Below, in pieces: positions 1 through 5,233 of a stretch of 5,240 bases of DNA. The stretch is from positions 1 through 5,240 of the forward strand of contig WQZK01000146.1 in assembly GCA_009780765.1 (NCBI GenBank). The letters are read 5' to 3'. Each line of letters opens with the position of its first letter. Position 1 is the stretch's first letter. The position numbers and the translations under genes are program-made. This stretch comes from Defluviitaleaceae bacterium. Its GTDB lineage: Bacteria; Bacillota; Clostridia; Lachnospirales; UBA5962. The notes under the pieces are model-generated. The model searched no databases and had not been told where the DNA came from. It saw nothing but the letters and a program-made list of their open reading frames with translations.

Positions 1-396
1 AAGTGCTCTTTAGCATACGAAAACTTCCCTCATAACGCTGAAATAAGCATACTTATAGTGAATGATTTAGAAATTCAAAAAATCAACAAAGAGCATCGCA
101 AAAAAGATATGCCAACGGATGTTTTGTCTTTCCCGCTTTTTGATTTTGCAAGTGGCGAGTATCCGCCCAAAAATGAGGCATATTTGCTTGGTGATATAGT
201 AATTTCTATTGATACAGCAAAAAGGCAGGCAGAAGAATACGAACACAGCCTAGAGCGAGAATTTGGCTTTTTAACGGCTCATAGCATGTTGCATTTAATG
301 GGTTATGACCACGAAACTTTAGAAGAAGAGCAAGAAATGTTTAAAAAACAAAAAGAAATTTTAGCAAAGTTAGAACTTAGGAGGAACAATAGTTGA
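1..396 (+). CDS. ybeY: Endoribonuclease YbeY (16S rRNA maturation), 5' partial
   Basis: YbeY is a zinc-dependent, UPF0054-family endoribonuclease acting in 16S rRNA 3'-end maturation and ribosome quality control. The reading frame is open from base 1, and 131 residues are visible before the TGA at 394-396. The family usually runs to about 150-165 residues, so the N-terminus lies outside the window. Two family blocks are clear: a conserved N-rich stretch leading into TDVLSFP (codons from 118), and the metal-binding HxxxHxxxxxH motif HSMLHLMGYDH, with histidine codons at 280, 292 and 310. The usual Gly after the first His is Ser here, a mild change. The GTG at 58 is an internal valine codon: the preceding residues (ISILIV) are the normal beta strand before the ND(L/E) segment, so a start there would cut the fold. 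The stop overlaps the era start. Identity is very likely; the true start cannot be seen. Confidence 0.95.
   Translation, partial: KCSLAYENFPHNAEISILIVNDLEIQKINKEHRKKDMPTDVLSFPLFDFASGEYPPKNEAYLLGDIVISIDTAKRQAEEYEHSLEREFGFLTAHSMLHLMGYDHETLEEEQEMFKKQKEILAKLELRRNNS
379..384 (+). promoter_or_regulatory. Shine-Dalgarno AGGAGG for era
   Basis: A perfect AGGAGG lies within the 3' end of ybeY, 8 nt before a TTG at 393. This spacing decides the era start: no ATG or GTG in the era frame fits it, and the product begins at the normal family position, about 13 residues before the GRPNVGKS P-loop. Confidence 0.85.
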
Positions 397-1292
397 AAGA
401 AAAATTTTATTCGGGCTTTGTGTCACTAGTTGGCAGACCAAATGTAGGTAAATCAACACTTATGAACCAGCTTGTTGGCGAAAAAATTGCAATAATCTCA
501 AATAAACCGCAAACTACTAGAAATCGTATTCAGGCAATTTTAACAAATGATGATTTTCAAGTTGTATTTATTGATACGCCCGGAATTCACAAACCAAAAA
601 GTAAACTTGGCGAATTTATGGTAAAATCTGCAACAACAACGTTTAACGAGGTTGATGTGGTTTTATTTTTGATAGAACCTGATGCTAAGCCAGGCCCCGG
701 CGATATTAGGATAATGGAGAAACTTCAAGGTGTTCAGTCGCCTGTTTATCTAATAATAAACAAAATAGACACTATTGAAAGAGGCAAAATTTTAGAAATT
801 ATAGATGCTTACAGAAAGTATGTCGACTTCAAAGAAATTGTACCTATCTCAGCGATAAAAGGCGAAAATACACAAAGGCTTCTGGAGATAATTCGTTCAG
901 AGCTTTCAGAGGGACCTAAATATTTTCCAGAAGATTTAATTACCGACCAGCCAGAACGCCAAATATGCTCTGAGCTAATTCGTGAAAAGCTTTTAGTTCT
1001 TTTAGACGAGGAAATTCCACACGGCATAGCAGTTGAAATAATGAGCATGAAAAAGCGTGAAAACAAAGATTTAATTGATATTGAAGCAACAATCTACTGC
1101 GAAAGAGATTCGCACAAGGGCATTATAATCGGCAAAAAGGGCGAAATGCTTAAAACTGTTGGAACAAGGGCAAGAATTGATATGCAAAGGCTCTTGGGAA
1201 GCCCTGTAAATCTCCAGCTTTGGGTTAAATCTAAAAAAGATTGGAGAGACAGTGACTTTTTGCTTAAAAATTTCGGATACTCAAAACAATAA
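393..1292 (+). CDS. era: GTPase Era, ribosome assembly factor
   Basis: Era binds the 3' end of 16S rRNA and couples GTP hydrolysis to late 30S subunit assembly; it acts in the cytoplasm and at the membrane. The 299-residue product has full family length. G motifs are in order: G1 GRPNVGKS at 14-21, G2 threonines at 41-42 in QTTRNR, G3 DTPG at 61-64, G4 NKID at 123-126 and G5 SAI at 153-155. The C-terminal KH RNA-binding domain carries its GxxG loop as GKKG at 247-250, and the protein ends with the family's DFLLKNFGY segment. Translation starts at TTG, whose last two bases are part of the ybeY TGA stop (TTGA overlap), which suggests translational coupling. In Bacillus, dgkA and cdd lie between ybeY and era; both are absent here. 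Identity is secure. Confidence 0.98.
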   Translation: MKEKFYSGFVSLVGRPNVGKSTLMNQLVGEKIAIISNKPQTTRNRIQAILTNDDFQVVFIDTPGIHKPKSKLGEFMVKSATTTFNEVDVVLFLIEPDAKPGPGDIRIMEKLQGVQSPVYLIINKIDTIERGKILEIIDAYRKYVDFKEIVPISAIKGENTQRLLEIIRSELSEGPKYFPEDLITDQPERQICSELIREKLLVLLDEEIPHGIAVEIMSMKKRENKDLIDIEATIYCERDSHKGIIIGKKGEMLKTVGTRARIDMQRLLGSPVNLQLWVKSKKDWRDSDFLLKNFGYSKQ

Positions 1293-1340
1293 TTTCCAGT
1301 ATATCTCTGCTCCTTATGCAAAAAATAAGCTTAACTATAA

Positions 1341-1494
1341 TATTAATTCTCATTTAAAATCATAGTCTGTTATCGCTCAAAACGCCTCCGACTCAGTCCA
1401 AGTGCTTTCGCTTTGCGAAAGTGGCTTCGCCAGTTTGCTACAGCAAACCACAAGGGCTTCGCTCTACACACTATGTTTCAAAATGGAATTAATA
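1341..1494. repeat. Inverted-repeat-bounded element (MITE-like candidate)
   Basis: Most of the era-yqzL gap is one structured block. Its ends form an imperfect inverted repeat: 1341-1370 against the reverse complement of 1466-1494 matches at 25 of 29 aligned bases with a single 1-nt gap, including TATTAATTC at the tips and CATAGT further in. The core 1381-1465 is about 54% G+C (46 of 85 bases counted), well above the AT-rich surroundings, and contains three adjacent hairpins. The palindromic hexamer ATTAAT appears at both ends (1342-1347 and 1488-1493), so it could be either the repeat tip or a target-site duplication. No transposase frame is present. The shape fits a small non-autonomous mobile element or a dispersed intergenic repeat. 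An RNA leader structure for yqzL-recO is the alternative. Copy number elsewhere is unknown. Confidence 0.6.
1398..1448 (+). other. Cluster of three adjacent hairpins
   Basis: Inside the repeat block, three stem-loops sit end to end. CTTTCGC 1405-1411 pairs with GCGAAAG 1415-1421 around a TTT loop, and an outer CCA/TGG (1398-1400 with 1422-1424) can extend it. TGGC 1422-1425 pairs with GCCA 1429-1432 around TTC, in competition with that outer extension. GTTTGC 1433-1438 pairs with GCAAAC 1443-1448 around TACA. GGCTTCGC occurs twice (1423-1430 and 1455-1462). No U-tract follows, so these are not simple terminators. If transcribed from era they would lie in the era-yqzL intergenic RNA. Confidence 0.7.
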
Positions 1495-1496
1495 AA

Positions 1497-1502
1497 AGGA
1501 GG
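1497..1502 (+). promoter_or_regulatory. Shine-Dalgarno AGGAGG for yqzL
   Basis: A perfect AGGAGG ends 8 nt before the ATG at 1511 and begins 2 nt after the right arm of the inverted repeat. It is the main evidence, with the family motif, that the small ORF at 1511 is translated. Confidence 0.85.
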
Positions 1503-1510
1503 CTAATAAA

Positions 1511-1654
1511 ATGGACGAGCTAAATATTTATTGGGATTTGTTTCAAAATTCAGGGCGTATAGACGCATATCTTGCATATAAAAAATTTAACAAGGTAGAA
1601 AGTAGCAATCATGGCAATAGAAAAAGTTCGCGGGATAGTGATAAACGAATATAA
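1511..1654 (+). CDS. yqzL: YqzL-family small protein
   Basis: A 47-residue ORF opens with ATG after a perfect AGGAGG and ends at TAA 1652-1654. Its N-terminal half reads MDELNIYWDLFQNSGRIDAY and continues L-A-Y-K; the W8, F11, SG 14-15, I17 and Y20-L21 pattern is that of the YqzL family, small Firmicutes proteins of unknown function encoded between era and recO. The position is exactly as expected. The C-terminal part (from about residue 30) is polar and basic, and is read from the same DNA as the first codons of recO in another frame: the overlap is 44 nt (1611-1654). Translation through this overlap probably helps recO initiation. Family assignment is confident from motif plus context; function is unknown. 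Confidence 0.88.
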   Translation: MDELNIYWDLFQNSGRIDAYLAYKKFNKVESSNHGNRKSSRDSDKRI

Positions 1655-2336
1655 AAGCAAAGAATCGGATAAGGTTTTAATTCTTTTTACAAAAGAGATG
1701 GGCAAAATTTCGGCATACGCCAAAGGTGCGAGAAAACCAAAAAGCAAATATGCCATTGCCCAACTTTTTACATATGCCGATTTCGTGCTTTTTGCAAGCA
1801 AAGATTTTCACTCTGTTACCCAAATAGATATTATAGAAAATTTTAATAAAATACGTAACGATTATGAACTTATTTGCTATTCAAATTATTTTCTTGAAAT
1901 TATAGATAAAACAAGCTTTGAAAATTCTTTGGAAGAAGATATTTTACTGCTGCTCTTAAAAGTTTTGTCTGCTCTTAATTCAGGAAAGTATAAAAGTGAT
2001 TTTATTAGGGCTGTTTTTGAGCTTAAATTTGCCAGTATAAGCGGTTATGAACCCGAGGTGATTAATTGTACTATTTGTGGTATTTCGCTCTTAGAAAGCG
2101 AAAAAAACCACTTTTCTAAAGAGGGCTGTATTTGCACAAATTGTATGAAAAACCCACATGAAACTGCCATCATAAGCTATTCTACACTTTATGCAATAAA
2201 ATATGTTATATCAAGTGATGTTAAAAACATATTAAATTTTAAGCTAGATGATAAAGTTTTAGAAGAATTTAAAAAAGCATCAGAAATTGTTATGAAAAAT
2301 ATTGATATAGAAATTAAAAGCCGAGCCTTTTTGTAG
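1611..2336 (+). CDS. recO: DNA repair protein RecO
   Basis: RecO works with RecR (and RecF) to load RecA onto SSB-coated single-stranded DNA in recombinational repair, and it anneals complementary strands. The 241 residues match normal family length. The N-terminal OB-fold (about 1-80) starts with the typical VRGIVINEYKSKESDKVLIL segment followed by TKEMGKISAYAKGARK. The helical C-terminal domain carries a zinc site: C153-x2-C156 and C175-x2-C178, with an extra C173 nearby. The end, KSRAFL, is the usual family ending. The ATG at 1611 lies within yqzL, and only a weak AAGG (1592-1595) precedes it, so expression probably depends on coupling to yqzL translation. The last codons form the left arm of the terminator. 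Identity is secure. Confidence 0.95.
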   Translation: MAIEKVRGIVINEYKSKESDKVLILFTKEMGKISAYAKGARKPKSKYAIAQLFTYADFVLFASKDFHSVTQIDIIENFNKIRNDYELICYSNYFLEIIDKTSFENSLEEDILLLLLKVLSALNSGKYKSDFIRAVFELKFASISGYEPEVINCTICGISLLESEKNHFSKEGCICTNCMKNPHETAIISYSTLYAIKYVISSDVKNILNFKLDDKVLEEFKKASEIVMKNIDIEIKSRAFL

Positions 2337-2353
2337 TAAAATGCTCGGCTTTT
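2316..2353. terminator. Bidirectional intrinsic terminator recO / traX
   Basis: AAAAGCCGAGC at 2316-2326 is perfectly complementary to GCTCGGCTTTT at 2343-2353, an 11-bp stem with a 16-nt loop. The right arm ends in TTTT for plus-strand transcripts leaving recO. Read on the minus strand, the stem likewise ends in TTTTAATTT for transcripts leaving the TraX gene, whose stop is at 2369. The left arm lies inside recO (codons for K-S-R-A) and the recO stop is in the loop. The genes converge here, as expected for a shared terminator. Confidence 0.9.
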
Positions 2354-2368
2354 ATATTAGTTAATAAA

Positions 2369-3142
2369 TTATGAAGCAAATGGTAAACCTACGTAGCCCA
2401 AAGCGTACGCTATAAGTCCTAAAATTACAAAATGTAATGGATAAAACAAATAGAAAAAGTATTTCATGCTTTTGCCTCTTTTGCTGTTATAACCTTTTAA
2501 CAAAAACGCCGAGAATACAACCCCTACAAAAAATGTTGAAACCACTATAGCATCTCGTCCGGCTAACGAATACATACCAAGCCCGAATCCATCACCATAG
2601 GCAAGATACCCTAAAACCGACATAGCTCCTGATAAAATATAAAACACACCAATTATGATTGGAGGCAAAACTCTTCTTCTTTTTTCATTTGAAATCAAGT
2701 GGTACATAATCATGATAATAAGCCCAACAATCATCCAGTCGAACCAAAAAGATACCACCAAAGCAACAGCAAATACTGGCCAAAAAATTAAATGTTTTGT
2801 TATAGGCTTTTTAATGCTATCATAAAGCAACATTAAAAGAAGTCCCACAAATATTGTAAACATAATGTTAAGCCTAGCAAAATCTCTAAGTGCCCACATA
2901 TATGGCACTTGTGCAATTAATGCAAATACAAAAATACGCAACAGGTATTTCTTTAAATTAGATGTGTGTTTATACCCTTCTATAACAAGAAAGGCCATTA
3001 TCGGAAATGTAACCCCTCCTATTGCAAATAGAGGAAGCTGTAGCCCAAAAGGAATAACCTCTCTTAAAGCAAGAACTGCATGGTTAAAAAACATGCCGAT
3101 AATAGCAATCCACTTCAATTTATAAGCATCTAAATTTCGCAA
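2369..3142 (-). CDS. TraX-family integral membrane protein
   Basis: The 257-residue product is very hydrophobic, with roughly eight membrane segments. Family marks of TraX (named for the F-plasmid protein needed for N-acetylation of F-pilin) are visible: LDAYKLKWIAIIGMFFNH near the start, the TFPIMAFLVIEGYKHTSNLK segment at 45-64 followed by KYLLRIFVFALIAQVPY, and the C-terminal YFFYLFYPLHFVIL at 228-241. Chromosomal TraX-like proteins are common in Firmicutes without pilin or conjugation genes; they are presumed membrane acyltransferase-like enzymes, but the substrate is unknown. No conjugation genes are seen nearby. The start is TTG: an in-frame TAG directly precedes it, no ATG occurs before residue 17, and AGGAGA sits at good spacing. 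The gene has its own candidate promoter and ends at the shared terminator. Family assignment is confident; function is not. Confidence 0.88.
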   Translation of the reverse strand: MRNLDAYKLKWIAIIGMFFNHAVLALREVIPFGLQLPLFAIGGVTFPIMAFLVIEGYKHTSNLKKYLLRIFVFALIAQVPYMWALRDFARLNIMFTIFVGLLLMLLYDSIKKPITKHLIFWPVFAVALVVSFWFDWMIVGLIIMIMYHLISNEKRRRVLPPIIIGVFYILSGAMSVLGYLAYGDGFGLGMYSLAGRDAIVVSTFFVGVVFSAFLLKGYNSKRGKSMKYFFYLFYPLHFVILGLIAYALGYVGLPFAS

Positions 3143-3150
3143 CTAAATCA

Positions 3151-3156
3151 TCTCCT
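3151..3156 (-). promoter_or_regulatory. Shine-Dalgarno AGGAGA for the TraX gene
   Basis: Read on the minus strand, AGGAGA lies 8 nt before the TTG start codon (3142-3140). With the in-frame TAG just before the TTG, it fixes the start there. Confidence 0.8.
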
Positions 3157-3173
3157 ATAATATTTATTGTTTA

Positions 3174-3182
3174 ATTATAGCA
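3174..3182 (-). promoter_or_regulatory. Extended -10 promoter for the TraX gene
   Basis: The minus strand reads TGCTATAAT, a consensus -10 hexamer with the TGn extension. No good TTGACA-like -35 is seen 16-18 nt upstream, which extended -10 promoters can tolerate. The predicted start site near 3167 would give a leader of about 25 nt ending in the AGGAGA site. The 77-nt gap downstream of hisS has no clear terminator, so read-through from hisS is also possible. Confidence 0.55.
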
Positions 3183-3219
3183 GTTTAAAATGCGATACAG
3201 TAGTTACATTTGTCATTTT

Positions 3220-4446
3220 TTATTTCAAAATTTCAATTTCTTCAGAAACTCCATAATTGAAAAATCCATAATACCCATTTTCGGTGAGCTTATTTAAGAA
3301 TTTTGCCATTTTCTTAGGCTTTTCAGCCATTAAAACGTTAAATTCTGCTCTAAATTCGTCGGCTTTTTTAAACGCATTTATATAATTTTCTACATCATAT
3401 AAAACAACAATTTGCTTTTTACTATCTGGCATAGAATAACCTTTTTCTGTAAGGATTGAAAAAATTCGCTCAAACCCTATAGAAAAGCCACAAGCAGGCA
3501 CTTTCTCACCCAAAAACTTGCCAATCATTTCGTCATATCTGCCGCCGCCGCCAATCGAACCTTTAAACTCGTTCGATTCAATTTCAAAAACAGTACCTGT
3601 ATAATACCCCTGCCCTCTCACTAAAAGTGGCGAAAATTGGACATTAAATTTGCCCTCTGAAAGAGCTTTAACCGAAGAAATTATATTTTCTAAGTTTGTG
3701 ATAATATCAGAGCTTAATGCTATTTCCTTGGCAATATCCAAAGTTATAGGATTTTCTAAAATTTTTGCAAGCTTATCTATAATTTCAGAAGAAATACCAA
3801 TTTTTTCAAGCTCTTCTTTAACTGCTTCAAGCCCAATTTTATCAAGCTTATCTAAAGTTATAAATACGCTCCCAAATAAATCCTCGTTAATACCAACATA
3901 TTCAAGCATTGCATTCAAAAAGCGTTTGTCGTTAATTTTTATCGTAAAATTATTTATATCAATATTTAAAAGAGCCCTTGCCGTTGTTACGATAATTTCA
4001 ATTTCGGAAAAAATGCTGTCGTCTCCTAAAATATCTATATCACACTGAATAAACTCTCTTAACCTGCCTTTCTGCGGCCTTTCTGCACGATAAACCTTAT
4101 CAATTTGTATAACCTTAAATGGCGATAAAAGTTTGTGGCGGTTATTTGCGTAGTATCTTGAAAGTGGCAAAGTAAGGTCGTATCTAAGGCCCATATCAGC
4201 TAAATTTTCACCATTTGATAGAGCTTCTTCAAGCTTTTCGCCACGCTTTAAAACTTTAAATATAAGGCTTAAATTTTCGCCTCCTTCGCTTTTATCTAAA
4301 TTTTCTATATCTTCTAAAATAGGTGTAATTATTTGAGAAAAACCAGCCTCTTTATAGGTTTCTAATATCTTATTTTGAAGATATAATCTAAGCTGTGCTT
4401 CATTAGGTAAATAGTCGTTAGTGCCTTTTAATGGTTTAATTTTCAT
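3220..4446 (-). CDS. hisS: Histidine--tRNA ligase (HisRS), variant type
   Basis: A class II aminoacyl-tRNA synthetase of 408 residues that charges tRNA-His with histidine. It begins with the family's KGTNDYLP (7-14). Motif 2 is at 116-132 around R120 (VYRAERPQKGRLREF), the histidine-binding strand has RYDLTLP at 88-94, the second His-specific motif is LVRGQGYYTGTVFEI at 275-289 (R277), GGGGRYDEMIG is at 299-309, and motif 3 is GFSIGFERI at 320-328. RYDLT replaces the EGT seen in Escherichia coli-type enzymes and resembles the eukaryotic/archaeal form. The usual RGLDYY is RGQGYY here. The anticodon-binding domain after about 342 is only some 67 residues and poorly conserved. HisZ, the regulatory paralogue, is the alternative, but no his biosynthesis genes are present and motif 2 and R277 are intact. 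The start is supported by GAGGTG 6 nt upstream. It follows the ferredoxin gene by 10 nt. Confidence 0.88.
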   Translation of the reverse strand: MKIKPLKGTNDYLPNEAQLRLYLQNKILETYKEAGFSQIITPILEDIENLDKSEGGENLSLIFKVLKRGEKLEEALSNGENLADMGLRYDLTLPLSRYYANNRHKLLSPFKVIQIDKVYRAERPQKGRLREFIQCDIDILGDDSIFSEIEIIVTTARALLNIDINNFTIKINDKRFLNAMLEYVGINEDLFGSVFITLDKLDKIGLEAVKEELEKIGISSEIIDKLAKILENPITLDIAKEIALSSDIITNLENIISSVKALSEGKFNVQFSPLLVRGQGYYTGTVFEIESNEFKGSIGGGGRYDEMIGKFLGEKVPACGFSIGFERIFSILTEKGYSMPDSKKQIVVLYDVENYINAFKKADEFRAEFNVLMAEKPKKMAKFLNKLTENGYYGFFNYGVSEEIEILK

Positions 4447-4452
4447 GAATTA

Positions 4453-4458
4453 CACCTC
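4453..4458 (-). promoter_or_regulatory. Shine-Dalgarno GAGGTG for hisS
   Basis: Minus-strand GAGGTG lies 6 nt before the ATG at 4446 and includes two bases of the upstream ferredoxin TGA stop (4459-4457). This links translation of the two genes. Confidence 0.75.
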
Positions 4459-4654
4459 AAATTCTTTCTTCTTGAAAAAGAATTGCTTCTTCTGGGCAAA
4501 CTGGTAGGCAACGCAAAAATCCATCACAATAATCGTGATGTAAAACTTCTGCTTTACCATCTTTAAGCCCTATAGCACCTTGTTCGCATGCACTAACACA
4601 AGCACCGCATCCACTGCATTTTTCTCTATCAATTTTAATAATTTTCTTCGGCAT
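4457..4654 (-). CDS. Small ferredoxin-type 4Fe-4S protein
   Basis: A 65-residue soluble electron carrier of the bacterial ferredoxin fold. The first half has the standard C13-x2-C16-x2-C19-x3-C23 motif (CSGCGACVSAC). The second half reads C43-x5-C49-x3-C53-P (CDGFLRCLPVCPEEAI), so the cysteine expected at position 46 is Phe. In the two-cluster fold C13, C16, C19 and C53 would hold one 4Fe-4S cluster, leaving C43, C49 and C23 for the other, one ligand short. The second site is therefore a 3Fe-4S or non-cysteine-ligated cluster, or is empty. The gene is 9 nt downstream of the nitroreductase gene and 10 nt upstream of hisS. Nitroreductase domains are often fused to ferredoxin domains, so this may be the electron donor of its neighbour (inference). 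Confidence 0.88.
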   Translation of the reverse strand: MPKKIIKIDREKCSGCGACVSACEQGAIGLKDGKAEVLHHDYCDGFLRCLPVCPEEAILFQEERI

Positions 4655-4659
4655 GTTAC

Positions 4660-4665
4660 CCTCCT
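4660..4665 (-). promoter_or_regulatory. Shine-Dalgarno AGGAGG for the ferredoxin gene
   Basis: Minus-strand AGGAGG sits 5 nt before the ATG at 4654 and overlaps the nitroreductase TAG stop (4666-4664), consistent with coupled translation in one operon. Confidence 0.85.
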
Positions 4666-5233
4666 ATTTTACAACTGAAATTTTTGAATAATCAAGCTCT
4701 TTTTTGATACCTTCCATCGCACCATAGCCAATAGCAACAGCTATAGCAAAATCATGCGTTTCAGGCATTTTAACTATCGTCTTCCAGTGGTCGCTCTTGT
4801 CGCCTTTAAAAAGTGGTGCAACCATGCCGAGCATAACCGAGTTAAGTCCCAAAGATTCTGCCGCAAGGCACAAATTTTGGGCAGCAATACCCGCATCTAG
4901 CTTACCATAATAGCCTAAAGTTTCACGGTCTACACTAATAACAACCAAAAGTGGTGCATCGTAAACAACCTTGTTGTTTATTGAAGCCATTCTTTCTTTG
5001 ATAGCGTCATTCGCATTTTTTAAAATTTCAGAAACTATATATTCTTCCATTTCTAAAATTAGCGTAGGATTTTCAATAAAAGAAAAATGCCACTCCTGTT
5101 TATTCTGTGCTGTTGGCGAGTAAAGTGCACATTCTTTTAAAATTTCTATAGTTTCTTGTGGAACTAGCTGGTCTTTTTTATACGCCCTTATCGAACGCCT
5201 ATCTTTAATTGTTTGAATTACTTTATTGTCCAT
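4664..5233 (-). CDS. Nitroreductase-family flavoprotein
   Basis: A 189-residue FMN-dependent oxidoreductase of the nitroreductase family, a cytoplasmic enzyme that usually uses NAD(P)H or a partner carrier to reduce nitro compounds, quinones or other acceptors. The N-terminal phosphate-binding motif is RRSIRAY at 12-18. The FMN-contacting SPTAQNKQEW follows at 39-48, DAGIAAQNLCLAAESLGLNS lies at 113-132 in the dimer-core helix, and AIAVAIGYG at 163-171 is the C-terminal strand. Length is normal for the short type. The true substrate cannot be told from sequence. It is first of three tightly packed minus-strand genes. Only 7 nt lie upstream of the ATG, with no Shine-Dalgarno in view and no in-frame stop, so a slightly earlier start is possible; the family pattern (about 11 residues before RRS) favours this ATG. 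Confidence 0.9.
   Translation of the reverse strand: MDNKVIQTIKDRRSIRAYKKDQLVPQETIEILKECALYSPTAQNKQEWHFSFIENPTLILEMEEYIVSEILKNANDAIKERMASINNKVVYDAPLLVVISVDRETLGYYGKLDAGIAAQNLCLAAESLGLNSVMLGMVAPLFKGDKSDHWKTIVKMPETHDFAIAVAIGYGAMEGIKKELDYSKISVVK

Noticed and set aside
809..1321. Two minus-strand ORFs opposite the 3' half of era
   Set aside because: Era is complete with all motifs on the plus strand; the antisense frames show no family pattern or operon context.
1336..1341. TATAAT on the plus strand downstream of era, a possible yqzL-recO promoter
   Set aside because: No TTGACA-like element is seen 16-18 nt upstream and there is no TG extension. In such AT-rich intergenic DNA a TATAAT match is easily due to chance, and it overlaps the tip of the inverted repeat.
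1293..1510. CRISPR array or tRNA in the hairpin-rich gap
   Set aside because: There are no evenly spaced direct repeats, and no tRNA cloverleaf or CCA-type 3' end; the hairpins are short, tandem and within an inverted-repeat frame.
3187..3210. Weak inverted repeat AAATG...CATTT after hisS as a terminator
   Set aside because: Only 5 bp pair cleanly, the rest are mismatches and wobbles, and the stem is AT-rich, so it does not support a terminator.
3650..4048. 132-codon plus-strand ORF opposite hisS
   Set aside because: It lies entirely antisense to the well-supported synthetase gene, has no recognisable motif and is low in complexity (Ser/Ile rich), as expected from an AT-rich shadow frame.
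4447..4456. T-box or other leader upstream of hisS
   Set aside because: Only 10 nt separate the ferredoxin stop from the hisS start, so there is no room for a leader there; any T-box would have to lie before the nitroreductase gene, outside the window.
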